Source: Tetrahymena thermophila SB210 (lineage: Eukaryota; Ciliophora; Oligohymenophorea; Hymenostomatida; Tetrahymenidae). Taken from it: a stretch of 64,000 bases of DNA. Positions 37,661-47,985 of this stretch are shown one piece after another. The stretch lies in NCBI RefSeq assembly GCF_000189635.1, contig NW_002476258.1:169145-233144 (forward strand), given 5' to 3'. A model generated the notes under the pieces. The model was given only the letters and a program-made list of their open reading frames with translations. It was not told the origin of the DNA and did no database searches. Made by a program: the position numbers and the translations under genes. Position 1 is the stretch's first letter; every line of letters starts with the position of its first letter.

Positions 37661-38670
37661 AGTAATCAGTGGTATTTACTAAGAGATAGAAAATATATAA
37701 TAAAAGTGATATAATTTACTTTTGTGGAATATAAAATACAATTTTAAAAAATGCACCAAGTATTTTTGTTTTTTATTATTGTAAGAGATTTGAAATAATT
37801 TTATTAAAATAATTTAAATAAATAAATTTTTTAAAATAAATATAAAAGAATAAAAATCAAAAAATTTAAGAATAATTTAACTTAAACAAATTATAATTTT
37901 TATCTATAAAAAATTATCTAAATGATCAATTTACAAAATAGCTAAATAATTTACATCAGAATATTAATTATTAATATATAAACCTAATTATTTTTTAACT
38001 TAGTAAAAACTTAATAAAATTGCATATAAAAATTCTATAAACATATGAAAAAGTAAAATATTCTAGATAATAAATGGGTGTGCTAACATAAACTTTTCAT
38101 TATATATTAATACTATTAAATATTAAATGATAAAAAAAATTAATAAAAGTTGCAAAATAATAGCTTTAAATTTCAAAATACTTTATAGAATAGTGATAAT
38201 ATCAAAAGTAGCATAAAATTTATACTTAAAGTATATCATATATTCACTTAAAATAATTGCATCATTTAAATGTTGTGAACCATTCATTATCTTTCGTGTA
38301 TATATGATATAAAAAAATCCTAATTTTTTTTTTTTTGACTTAGATTAGAGTTGAAATTTCTATTTTAGCTTTTAAGTAGTGGGATTATAATCAATTTAAT
38401 TTTCAATGAAATTCAGTTTATTTTTATATTCAAAGCAAATTAACACCAACCTTTTAAAATATTGTCTTTATTTAGAAATAGAAGTGGTTCAAAAACTTCT
38501 TCAAAATGAAATAGATTTATTTTTGATTTATATTTGATAATAGAAGTAAGATTTTATCAGAAGCAAGGAGATTATTTAACATTTAACCTAAAAAAATGAT
38601 ATTTTTAAACATTATGGTTGTAATATTAAGCTTAATAAAAAATAATAATTGAACAATTTGAATATTCTAA
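37661..38670. other. Intergenic region with duplicated segments
   Basis: Contains a diverged copy of the carrier-gene intron (38107-38273), followed directly by a copy of the 35801-36205 upstream region (38279-38670). The first 400 bases show nothing recognisable. Confidence 0.7.
38107..38273. repeat. Relic copy of the ADP/ATP-carrier intron
   Basis: Aligns by eye with 34760-34925: shared runs include ATACTATTAAAT, AAAAGTAGCATAAAATT and AATTGCATCATTTAAAT (one mismatch). No carrier exon sequence flanks it; it joins straight to the copy of the MGSC upstream region. It marks the left part of a segmental duplication that lost carrier exon 2. Confidence 0.75.
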
Positions 38671-38968
38671 ATGGGTTATTGTTTTCGATACCAAAACCTT
38701 CTTTAAAAAAGTAATTTTAATAATCTAATTATTTAACAGCATTTTAAGGTTCTCAGAAAATTTAAAAGACAGTTAAATATTTTACAGATGAAATAGTTTA
38801 AAAACCTCCCAGAATTTAAGTTTAGCCTTAAATCTAAAAAAATGAAATTAATAATCTCAAAGCTACTACAAATATCAGGAAAACATAAAATAAGAATTTT
38901 AGTGAAAATCAAATTTATGAAACAAGTCATAATAATAACTGTTATGAACCTATTGACTCAATTAACTA
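38671..38968 (+). pseudogene. Pseudogene of the MGSC lipidated protein
   Basis: Starts ATGGGTTATTGTTTTCGATA, parallel to the intact gene's start, but a one-base loss within the sixth-seventh codons shifts the frame. In the restored register, matches to the intact protein are clear (KPSL, GSQKI, TDE, TTNI, PIDSIN). Homology ends near 38968, before the His-rich and repeat regions, which are absent. The frame opened by the ATG itself reaches TGA without resembling the family. Its upstream flank is also a copy. Confidence 0.8.
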
Positions 38969-39265
38969 ATTTTAATATTTAACTCTATTAATTAATTATC
39001 CAAATTCATATTTCCTCGATATATTTTTTTTACTTTTAACTAGTTATATAATTTACCACACACGCTTAAATTTACCTTAGTAACTACCTAATCATCTATC
39101 CTTTTAGATGATCAGGAGATAAAATTCATGTAAGTATTTATTCAATAAATTTATGAGAATGATAACAATAATTAATTAAAGATAAAAATTAGACAAAAAA
39201 TAAAAATCTAAAAAGTAAAAATTTCAGTGAATAATAAAAAAAATAAATCATACCAAATAATTCAA
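38969..39265. other. Intergenic region
   Basis: About 300 bp between the pseudogene and the MGNSCC gene; AT-rich, with the likely promoter of the latter. Nothing else recognised. Confidence 0.55.
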
Positions 39266-39610
39266 ATGGGAAATAGCTGCTGCTTAGAAAAGTAGTAAGG
39301 ACATTATAAAAATGGAAGCAGTAATATGAATTATGGACACTATGATACAAATTAAAACGCTGCTTATTTTAACTCTGATAATAATGGCTACGATAACCAC
39401 CATCATCATAATCATCACCATCACAATAATGATCATCATAATCATCACCATCACAATAATGATCATCATAATCATCACCATCACCATAATGATAATGACC
39501 ACCACCACCACCATCATCATCATGATAATAATGATTATGGAAATAATGGTGGAGGTAATGATTATAGTAATAATGATTTTGGCGGACATCACCATCACCA
39601 TCATGATTGA
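39266..39610 (+). CDS. Small lipidated His-rich protein (MGNSCC type, 114 aa)
   Basis: A single open frame of 115 codons ending at TGA 39608-39610. MGNSCCLEKQQGH fits an N-myristoyl Gly2 followed by palmitoylatable Cys5-Cys6. About 30 His residues occur in clusters such as HHHHNHHHHNNDHH, interspersed with Asn, Asp and Gly, and it ends GGHHHHHHD. This is the same plan as the genes at 36206 and 44416: a lipid anchor and a metal-ligand-rich tail. No catalytic domain or TM segment is seen. Membrane-tethered metal buffering is a reasonable guess, not shown. Confidence 0.85.
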
Positions 39611-40804
39611 TTAATATTTAATAAATGTAAAAAATATAATATCAAGATAAAAGGATGAATTTTAATATCTACATTTTATTGATGTAAATTATTAGAAATA
39701 TAAATCTAATTATAGATTATTTAATCAATTAAAAATAACATTTTTAATCATAATCAAAAAATAAAATTAATAATTATGTAAATTTTTTTCTTATGTATTT
39801 ATTATTCATTTAGAAATTATTGAAAGTTTGAAGTATAAGAAAAATTCAGAGAAATTTTATTATACTATATTTCAAACTGTCTATATTCATTTTAATATCC
39901 ACTAGACAAATTTATAAATTTATGTCAAAAATTTTTAAATAATACTTTAATTTTAGGTTTTTATCACTATTCTATATTCTTTTATTGAACATTTTAACAA
40001 AAAAAATGTTTATTCAAAAAAAAAATGTAAAATTAAAATTCATTTAAAGTAAAAATTTTTTGAGAACTTTTAAAATTTAATTAAAGAAAAAATATTAAAT
40101 TTAATACTAAATCATATACATCAAGATATTAATGCCTTTTAAATTAAATAATGAATAGCTTTTTGCTAAATATTTAATTAAATCAGTCAATCATACAAAA
40201 TTTAAATTTTTTATCAAAGAAATTTTTTTCTTTAATTATGAATTATAGTAAAAAATTGAGTTAATTAATTAATATGAAGTATTTTAAACTGTTGTAAGTA
40301 ATTAAAAGTAATTTTTATTTTGTGAAAATATGCATAATTGTTTGAAATTATTTTAAATTCTTAATTTATGGTAACATAGAAAATGAAAAACCTCTAAATT
40401 AAACATTTTTTAATATTTTTAGCTACATAGGGATTATTTTTTTTATATTTTATAGTGAAAAATAAAAATTTTTTATGTATTCATTATTAGTATTGTAATT
40501 TATATAATTTTATTGACAAATGTATTAAAATCTATAAAAATGATAATAAATTTATAATTTTTATTTCTGTAAATAAATATCATTTATATGATATAACTCT
40601 TGAAATGTATTTTTTTCCAAAAATATAAATTTTAATAAATACTTTCTTTAAATTTCAATAAAAATCATTTTTGTGATCAATTTTTAGATTTATAAATTTC
40701 TTAAATTAAAATAAAAGAAAGTAAATATATAATCAAAGAATAAAATCTTTTTAATGTTAGAAACAACAATTTTAGTAAACTAGACATACATATAAATAAA
40801 TAAA
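39611..40804. other. AT-rich intergenic region
   Basis: 1.2 kb between convergent genes (the MGNSCC gene and the first zinc-ribbon gene). No frame or RNA gene is supported. Confidence 0.6.
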
Positions 40805-41819
40805 TCAAATAACAAACTTATCACTTTTTGTGTATGATATTTTTGTATTTTATAAGGTTTTATATAATTTTTTAATTGTAGACTCTTTCAAAACTGGAAT
40901 TTATTAGTCTAAAACTTATTTTGTAATTTAGGCGATTTATTTGATATCTATCTTTTTAACTTGGAAATAATTGCTGAGTAAATCATATGCTGCTAAGCAT
41001 AAAAGACTACTCTATTTACAGTTTATTTCCTTTAAGTTTCTAATTTATTCTAATCTTTCTTCACAATACACTAATTATTATTCTGTTATATCTGACTTCA
41101 GATTTATCATGATTTTTAAAAATTTTTCATCTTAAGTCAGTGAATTAGAAAGATTAAAAGTTTTTTATTTCTTTTCATCTTTAATTCCTAATGCAATTTT
41201 TAACTATTCCTATAGTTATTATTGCTGAGATAAGTCAATGAAATCTTTGAAACTATTGAAGAAGTAGTTATATGCAAAATCTTTTGCATCTGGATTATTT
41301 TCAATTCTGTATATCTATTAATCCAGATTTTAGGTAAATTCTTATTTTTGAATGAATATTTCTTTTTGGTTCAATTAGAATAAGGGTTGTACAACACTCA
41401 CACATTTATCAAAGAGATTTAAAGTAAGTTGCTTGATTTCTTTTTTTTGATTTTGTGATTATTATTGAATGTTGTTTAAGTAGACACCCTTAATATATAA
41501 TTAACCATCAGAGTATAAAACTCTGCTTAAACCCTTTTACCCTTACTCTTCAATATCTTGATAGACTTCATTTTCGTAGGTGATATAACCCATAGATTAT
41601 ATGTACCCACAACTTTTGCAAGTGTGATTTCCGTACTTGTTGATATTCCAGAAAATAGATTGGCACTTATCGCAGGTTTTTTGAGCGTTTATTAAGTAAT
41701 TCTATGAAAATAAAATTAGTTAGAAAATATAAAAACAATAAGTAAATCCATTTATATACTGATATTATAATCATAATTTATAAACAAAATTATGATAATA
41801 TATTACCATTTTTGTAATG
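40805..41819 (-). CDS. Zinc-ribbon / TFIIB-like protein, tandem copy 1 (299 aa)
   Basis: Exon 1 is the ATG alone (41817-41819). After intron 41702-41816, exon 2 (40805-41701) is 299 codons to TGA. The N-terminus has a TFIIB/Rrn7-type zinc ribbon, TCDKCQSIFW ... HTCKSCGYIQ (CX2C ... CX2C). The middle is helical and charged. Near the C-terminus LCLAAYDLLSNYF and IDIKQIAQITKQVLDQ ... TIKKLYKTLQ resemble a cyclin-fold repeat of TFIIB/Brf/Rrn7 proteins. Such proteins recruit RNA polymerases to promoters; the assignment here rests on ribbon plus layout and is tentative. Copy 2 is nearly identical, and two decayed copies lie at 45560 and 46500. Confidence 0.8.
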
Positions 41820-42229
41820 TTTATGAGAGTTGATTTTTTTCTAAAGTTTTTGGTATTTAGATTTTTTGTATTAATTAAATTATTATTTTTTTTGATTTGT
41901 ATTGGAGTATTTATAGTAAAATAAGTGTCTCATAAAAGTATTTTTTATTAAATTATAAAGAAAATTAATTAGTAGGTAAGTAGATACTTTAGTAGACACT
42001 TTATAATAAATACAAAAGTAATAAAAGTCTTTTATTTATTTTTTGTGTAAAATAAAAATATTATATAAAAATAAATTAAAATAAATTAATCAATGTGTAC
42101 TAACTATATTTAACATAAAATTCAAACGAAGCTTTATCCATGCTTAAAATTTCTTTTGAAAATTTTTGATAATTTTATTTGTATAAAAGTTTTTAATAAA
42201 CTAGATACTCATATAAATATATAAATAAA
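41820..42229. other. Spacer between the two zinc-ribbon gene copies
   Basis: About 400 bp, AT-rich. The bases next to each start codon are similar in both copies (AATGTTTATG near the start), so the duplication included part of the upstream region. Confidence 0.6.
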
Positions 42230-43234
42230 TCAAATAACAAATTTATCACTTTTTGTGTATGATATTTTTGTATTTTATAAGGTTTTATATAATTTTTTAA
42301 TTGTAGACTCTTTCAAAACTGGAATTTATTAGTCTAAAACTTATTTTGTAATTTAGGCGATTTATTTGATATCTATCTTTTTAACTTGCAAATAATTGCT
42401 GAGTAAATCATATGCTGCTAAGCATAAAAGACTATTCTATTTACAGTTTATTTCCTTTAAGTTTCTAATTTATTCTAATCTTTCTTCACAATACACTAAT
42501 TATTATTCTGTTATATCTGACTTCAGATTTATCATGATTTTTTAAAATTTTTCATCTTAAGTCAGTGAATTAGAAAGATTAAAAGTTTTTTATTTCTTTT
42601 CATCTTTAATTCCTAATGCAATTTTTAACTATTCCTATAGTTATTATTGTTGAGATAAGTCAATGAAATCTTTGAAACTATTGAAGAAGTAGTTATATGC
42701 AAAATCTTTTGCATCTGGATTATTTTCAATTCTGAACATCTATTAATCCAGATTTTATGTAAATTCTTATTTTTGAATGAATATTTCTTTTTGGTCCAAT
42801 TAAAATAAGGGTTGTACAACACTCACACATTTATCAAAGAAATTTAAAGTAAGTTGCTTGATTTCTTTTTTTTGAATTTTTGATTATTATTGTATGTTGT
42901 CTAAGTAGACACCCTTAATATATAATTAACCATCAGAGTATAAAACTCTGCTTAAACCCTTTTACCCTTACTCTTCAATATCTTGATAGACTTCATTTTC
43001 GTAGGTGATATAACCCATAGATTATATGTACCCACAACTTTTGCAAGTGTGATTTCCGTACTTGTTGATATTCCAGAAAATAGATTGGCACTTATCGCAG
43101 GTTTTTTGAGCGTTTATTAAGTAATTCTATGAAAATAAAATTAGTTAGAAAATATAAAAACAATAAGTAAATCCATTTATATACTGATATTATAATCATA
43201 ATTTATAAACAAAATTATGATAATATATTACCAT
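42230..43234 (-). CDS. Zinc-ribbon / TFIIB-like protein, tandem copy 2 (299 aa)
   Basis: Same structure as copy 1: ATG-only exon (43232-43234), intron 43127-43231, exon 2 42230-43126 of exactly 299 codons. The ribbon (TCDKCQSIFW, CKSCG) is unchanged, and the few differences by eye are substitutions that keep the frame. The conserved intron and flanks show a recent tandem duplication or gene conversion. Both copies look functional. Confidence 0.8.
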
Positions 43235-44415
43235 TTTTATAATGTTTATGGGTGTTTATTTTTTTCTGAAAATTTTAATGTTTTAGAAATTTTTGTGTTT
43301 AATTAAATTATAATTTTTCTTGCTGCTGATTCTAAGTATTTGAATATAAAATAAAAGTGTTTTATTTTAAATTAAAATTGAAAAAATAAAAGTATTTCTA
43401 ATAAGATAAATAAATTAATATGTAAGTAGACACTCTTCAAAAACACAAAAATAATTAAAATTATTTTTCATTTTTAAAATTTAATAATAATTATCTGAAA
43501 TAAAGCGTTAATAATTGATGATGCTTTTTAAAAATAATTTGATATGTAGATTTATTAATAAAAAGAGTATAATTTTCATTTTTAATATTAATTTATTAAA
43601 TTATTTTTTGAAAGAAAAATTTGAAAAAATAATTTTATAACAATGTTTTTTAATTGTTATTTTGATAACATAATTTTATGCTTTTAAATTATAATTTTTG
43701 ACTTTTATTAATTTAACTTAGCTTTTGTAGATAGACAACATCATAATAAAATAACAATTATTTTTTTATGTTCTGAATTAAAATAAAAAATTTTAAAATA
43801 CCTTATTAGAGATATTAATTATTCTACTAATAATAATTAAATAATTTTATTTTCAGTAAATTAAACTATTTCTCAATTATCTTAAAATAGCTTATTTTTA
43901 AATTTTGAAGTATATAGAAAAATCCATATCTAGCCACCTTTAATATTTTTATCTGTCTGATTATCTGATTGTCTATATCAATTAGAAACCCACCATTCAA
44001 ACAATCAAAGTTTCTATAACAATTTAAAAAAATAAAATTTATTTTATATGTTTTTCATATTAAAGATTATTTTATTGAGATTTTTAAACTTGAATGTAGA
44101 ATTTTTTTTTCTAATAAATTATTTTATTTAAAAATTAGGAACTGAGTAGATTAATTTTAACAAAAAAAACCTTATTACTAATTTTAATAAAAAATAAAAG
44201 ATGTCAATCTATTTTAAAAAAATCTTTTTGTGACAAAAAATTATAATTCTCTTCATTCAAGCATTGCTTCTTCTTATATCCTTCTATATAAGGTATCCAC
44301 TAATTAGTAACTATTTCGAAATTAATAAATAATAAATATATTCTATTAATTAGTTTATTCAACAAAAAATTAAGTAGATATAAAATCAAAATAAAGCTAA
44401 TATCACAAAAAGTAA
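43235..44415. other. AT-rich intergenic region
   Basis: About 1.2 kb between divergent genes, so it should contain both promoters. Nothing else recognised. Confidence 0.6.
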
Positions 44416-44889
44416 ATGGGTTGTTGTTGTATGGAAAAACCAAAAGGTTAATCAGCTAGTCAGAAGAATACTAATGGTTAATACTCAAATAATTATTAAG
44501 TAAAATCTGATAATAGGTAAAAAAATATGAATAATGATAATTATAACAATGATAATAATTATAATAATAATAATAACATTGAACTTGGTAATAATAATTT
44601 TTAAAATGACTAAGGCAATAATTATGATAATAACTCAAACAAGCATCATCACCATCACCATCACCACGATAATAATAACAATAATTATGCTAATGATCAT
44701 CATCACCATCACCATGGTAATGATAATTATTAAGCAGGAGGAAATGATTATGGAGGTCATCATGATCATGGAGGTGGTGGCAATAATTATGGTGGTGGTA
44801 ATGATTATGGAGGTGGTAATGATTATGGAGGCGGTAATGATTATGGTGGTGGTAATGATTATGGAGGTGGGCATCATCATAATGATTGA
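44416..44889 (+). CDS. Small lipidated His/Gly-rich protein (MGCCC type, 157 aa)
   Basis: A single open frame of 158 codons ending at TGA 44887-44889. MGCCCMEKPKGQ has a myristoylatable Gly2 and three adjacent Cys for palmitoylation. An Asn-rich middle leads to two His clusters (KHHHHHHHHD and DHHHHHHG) and a C-terminal tandem GGGNDYGG repeat of about five units ending GGGHHHND. It shares the plan of the genes at 36206 and 39266. Frames on the other strand and in other phases are shadows of the repeat. Confidence 0.85.
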
Positions 44890-45559
44890 TTATATTAGTA
44901 AATAATTTCAAAATGGCTCTATGATGTTAAACAAAATAAAAATAAGAATTTGATATGTTTTTAATTAGATATTGATAAATTATTATTATTTTACATAAAT
45001 AATATATTTTTAAGTAAATATTTTTTAAAGTAATTAAAAAAGTTATTTTAATTTAAATAATTATTTTATTAATTTATATTCTGAAATATGAATTTTTTTT
45101 ATTTTATTGTTGAGTGATATCATCATGAATTTTATAATATAAATATTATAATAATTTCTAAAAATATAAAGCAGATATTAAAAGTTAAATGAGTTTAGAG
45201 AAAATTTGCTAAGAACTTTTTTAGATATTTTTAATAAATTAATTAATTTTACAACTTTTCTATTTGAAATTAGCATGCAATTCAAACATTTTATACATAT
45301 TTTTTAAAAGTATTTATTAATAAGAAAGATTTATTTAGTAATCAATCGCTTATTAGAATATTAATTTTCTTATTGTGCTCTTATTATAATTTCTATTTTA
45401 AAATAAACAGATTAAAAATCTATTATCATAGATACAAAATATAAATAGTATTTAACAGAATTCTTTTTTTTACAAAACTAAGAAAAATAAATTACATAAT
45501 GAACTACTGTTTTAGTATGTCAATTTTGTAGTTTACAAAGTATTATTTAATTTTATAAT
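44890..45559. other. AT-rich intergenic region
   Basis: No supported gene; it lies between the MGCCC gene and a decayed zinc-ribbon copy. Confidence 0.55.
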
Positions 45560-46250
45560 TGTTCACTCTTTAACTATTTAACTTTTTGTATCTATAATTT
45601 ATAATGTAATTAAAAGCTAAAATTAATATTGATCCTTTTTATATTGAAGTAATTAAAGGTTGCTCTATTAACAGTTTATCTTTTTTAAGTTTCTAATAGC
45701 CCTAACCTTTCTTAATTTTATACAAATTATTATTTTGCTTTTATATTATTTTCTATAATTTTTCATCTGAAGTTAGTGTTTTAAAAAGTTGATTATTTAC
45801 TTTTTATTTTTAATTTTAATTCCTAAACATGCTTGGTTTTAAATCTACTTCTTGTTGTGATAATTGATTTCGGTAAATAGTAAATCAAATCTTTTAAACA
45901 TTAATAAAAATAATGATATATACTTATTTTACACATTTTTCAAAAAGATCTAATTCCATTTCATTCATTTTTTTATTTAGCTTTTATAATTGTAATTGTT
46001 ATTTTTATTGTGCGTTATTTAAATAGACACCATTTATATAATACTAACCATCAGAGTATTAAACTTTGGTTATATATTTTTATCCAAATTATTTAATGTT
46101 TTGAGATTTCATTTCTAAAGTTATAACCCATTGATAAAATTATGTACTCAATGTGTTTTGCAAGTAAGATATTTAGCTTGCTGATATCCTAAATAAAATA
46201 TAGATTTGCAATTATCATAAGTTTGTTAGATATTAGTAAATAAATTGTAT
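45560..46250 (-). pseudogene. Decayed copy 3 of the zinc-ribbon/TFIIB-like gene
   Basis: Clear DNA similarity to copies 1 and 2 across most of their length, including the tract around ACCATCAGAGTATAAAACT. In the register of the intact protein the start of the ribbon reads QTYDNCKSIFY: the first Cys is Tyr. A TGA at 46148-46150 interrupts it after TCKTH, where the second knuckle should be. Further deletions shorten the middle. Confidence 0.8.
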
Positions 46251-46499
46251 GAAAAGAAAATTAGTTAGTAAATATAAAAAAAAAGAAAATCCAATTTTAT
46301 TTTCTTATACAACAATTGTATTTACCAAGATATGAATAATTTAATTTTATCACTTTTATATTTTTTCTAAGTTGGGAGAATTAAATTTTATAAATTAATA
46401 AAAATTTTTATTTTTTTAAAGTATTAAAATCAGTCTATAATAAAAGCTTTTAATCATTTATAAAGACAGATAATTCAATAATTACTTTTTTGCTTTTAT

Positions 46500-46735
46500 G
46501 TAGCCTAAGTTTTAGTCTTATCATTTAATTAATAATCAAAATATAAAGCTCTAATAAAACTCATTCTCCTTATTTTTCAATATTTTGATGATTTTAATAT
46601 GTTTAGTAATATAAACCATAAGCTACATGAATCCATAATTTTATAATTAGGATACCTCTAGTTATTGATATTCCAAAATATGAAATCACACTTTTCACAA
46701 TAGATTTACTCCAAATAAGATTAACTAATTAATAA
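46500..46735 (-). pseudogene. Fragment, copy 4 of the zinc-ribbon/TFIIB-like gene
   Basis: Only the N-terminal third is recognisable. YCEKCDFIFWNIN matches TCDKCQSIFWNIN of the intact copies, but the second CX2C knuckle reads CSLW and the frame is lost afterwards. Just downstream on the map lie the two tRNA genes. Confidence 0.7.
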
Positions 46736-46810
46736 TTTAGTACAATATTTAAAAACTATAAAAATTAATCAATAAAGGCTATAAAGCTATTATATTTGCA
46801 ATTATCAATT

Positions 46811-46818
46811 AAAAAAAA
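46811..46818 (-). terminator. Pol III T-run terminator of tRNA-Lys copy 1
   Basis: Eight Ts on the minus strand, two bases past the tRNA 3' end. Confidence 0.8.
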
Positions 46819-46820
46819 TT

Positions 46821-46893
46821 CACCCACCGAGGGGCTCGAACCCTCGACCACCAGCTTAAAAGGCTGGCGCTCTACCGACTGAGCTAGACGGGT
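46821..46893 (-). tRNA. tRNA-Lys(UUU), copy 1
   Basis: 73-nt cloverleaf: acceptor ACCCGTC pairs with GGTGGGT, the D-arm region is TAGCTCAGTCGGTAGAGC, the anticodon stem CCAGC/GCTGG encloses CTTTTAA (anticodon TTT), and the T arm is GAGGGTTCGAGCCCCTC. Discriminator G73 fits tRNA-Lys. The internal A and B boxes are intact, and there is no intron. Identical to the copy 139 bp away. Confidence 0.95.
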
Positions 46894-47024
46894 TTGATAC
46901 TTATAATATATTTAAAAATAAAATTTTTCTAAAATATCAAATAGCATTCATAAAAAATAATTTAATTAAAAAAAATTTGACATCTAAACATTTTAGTTTT
47001 TATTTGTTTTACAATCAAATAACT

Positions 47025-47030
47025 AAAAAA
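47025..47030 (-). terminator. Pol III T-run terminator of tRNA-Lys copy 2
   Basis: Six Ts on the minus strand, two bases past the tRNA 3' end. Confidence 0.75.
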
Positions 47031-47032
47031 TT

Positions 47033-47105
47033 CACCCACCGAGGGGCTCGAACCCTCGACCACCAGCTTAAAAGGCTGGCGCTCTACCGACTGAGCTAGA
47101 CGGGT
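47033..47105 (-). tRNA. tRNA-Lys(UUU), copy 2
   Basis: Same 73-nt sequence as the copy at 46821-46893, with the same anticodon and its own T-run. The flanks differ beyond a few bases, so the identity reflects selection or conversion rather than a very recent whole-segment copy. Confidence 0.95.
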
Positions 47106-47985
47106 TTTGTATTAATTAAATAATTTAATTTAGTAATTTTTATATTTTTTGATGTTTATAATTATAAAAATAAAAAATTATTTACAATATATACTCATTA
47201 ATTTAGTTTTATGAAAAACACTTTTTTGATTGTTATAATAATTAAAAATTTTATAGCGTAATAATTTTATTTATCATTTTTTTAATTTAAAAATATAAAT
47301 ATATTTTTATCGAGTAAAAAGAAAATGAAATAGCAACATTTTTAATTTGCTTTAAGAGAAAATAAGTTTTAATTTATTTATTTTTAAATAAATTAATAAA
47401 TAAATAAATTATAATCTTCATTTATTTTTTTTAAATAAAAATATTAATTAATAAAAATTTAATTTAAAATGAAGGTATGAATGATATTTATTTACTAATT
47501 TAGATTTTTTAAGTGACTTTTATATTAAATTATGATACTAGTCTTCTAGAACAAATGATTAACTCGAAAGTAATGAATTTATAAAAATTCAAAAGTAATA
47601 TATCGATTAATATAAGCCCACAGAATTATCATCTATATCCCATTATATTAAAATAAATGACTGGTTAAAAATTATTAGCAATAGTTAATGTGTTTGTTAA
47701 AAAAATAATCTGATTATAACAGACTAATTATATAATGAAAATGATATTTTGTTTGATGGTAATGTCTTTTGTTTTGAATATTTGGATGTTAATTCTAACT
47801 CAATTTAATTATTGTTTTATGTAAAATTCTGTTTGTTTTTTCATTTTTTGTTACCTTTTATAGATAGAATTATCCATCAAATAAATATATAGAAAATACC
47901 AATTATAAGTATAAAAAGCGAGATAAATATTACTTAAAAATCCTTTTTTTGAAAAACTAAAAGAGAGCGTTTAGCCTTCTTTATT
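47106..47985. other. AT-rich intergenic region
   Basis: 880 bp upstream of the coiled-coil gene. No supported coding frame; likely promoters of the tRNA-proximal and coiled-coil genes. Confidence 0.55.

Noticed and set aside
37142..37682. Met/Ile-rich frames in several phases
   Set aside because: Products of the DNNYGT coding repeat read in the wrong phase; the intact 484-residue frame explains the region.
39284..39614. CRISPR-like or satellite repeat of CATCATCACC units
   Set aside because: The periodicity is three bases and encodes His runs in an intact gene with a lipid-anchor start; there are no spacers.
44534..44911. Met/Ile- and His-rich frames on both strands
   Set aside because: Shadows of the His/Gly-rich MGCCC gene in other phases.
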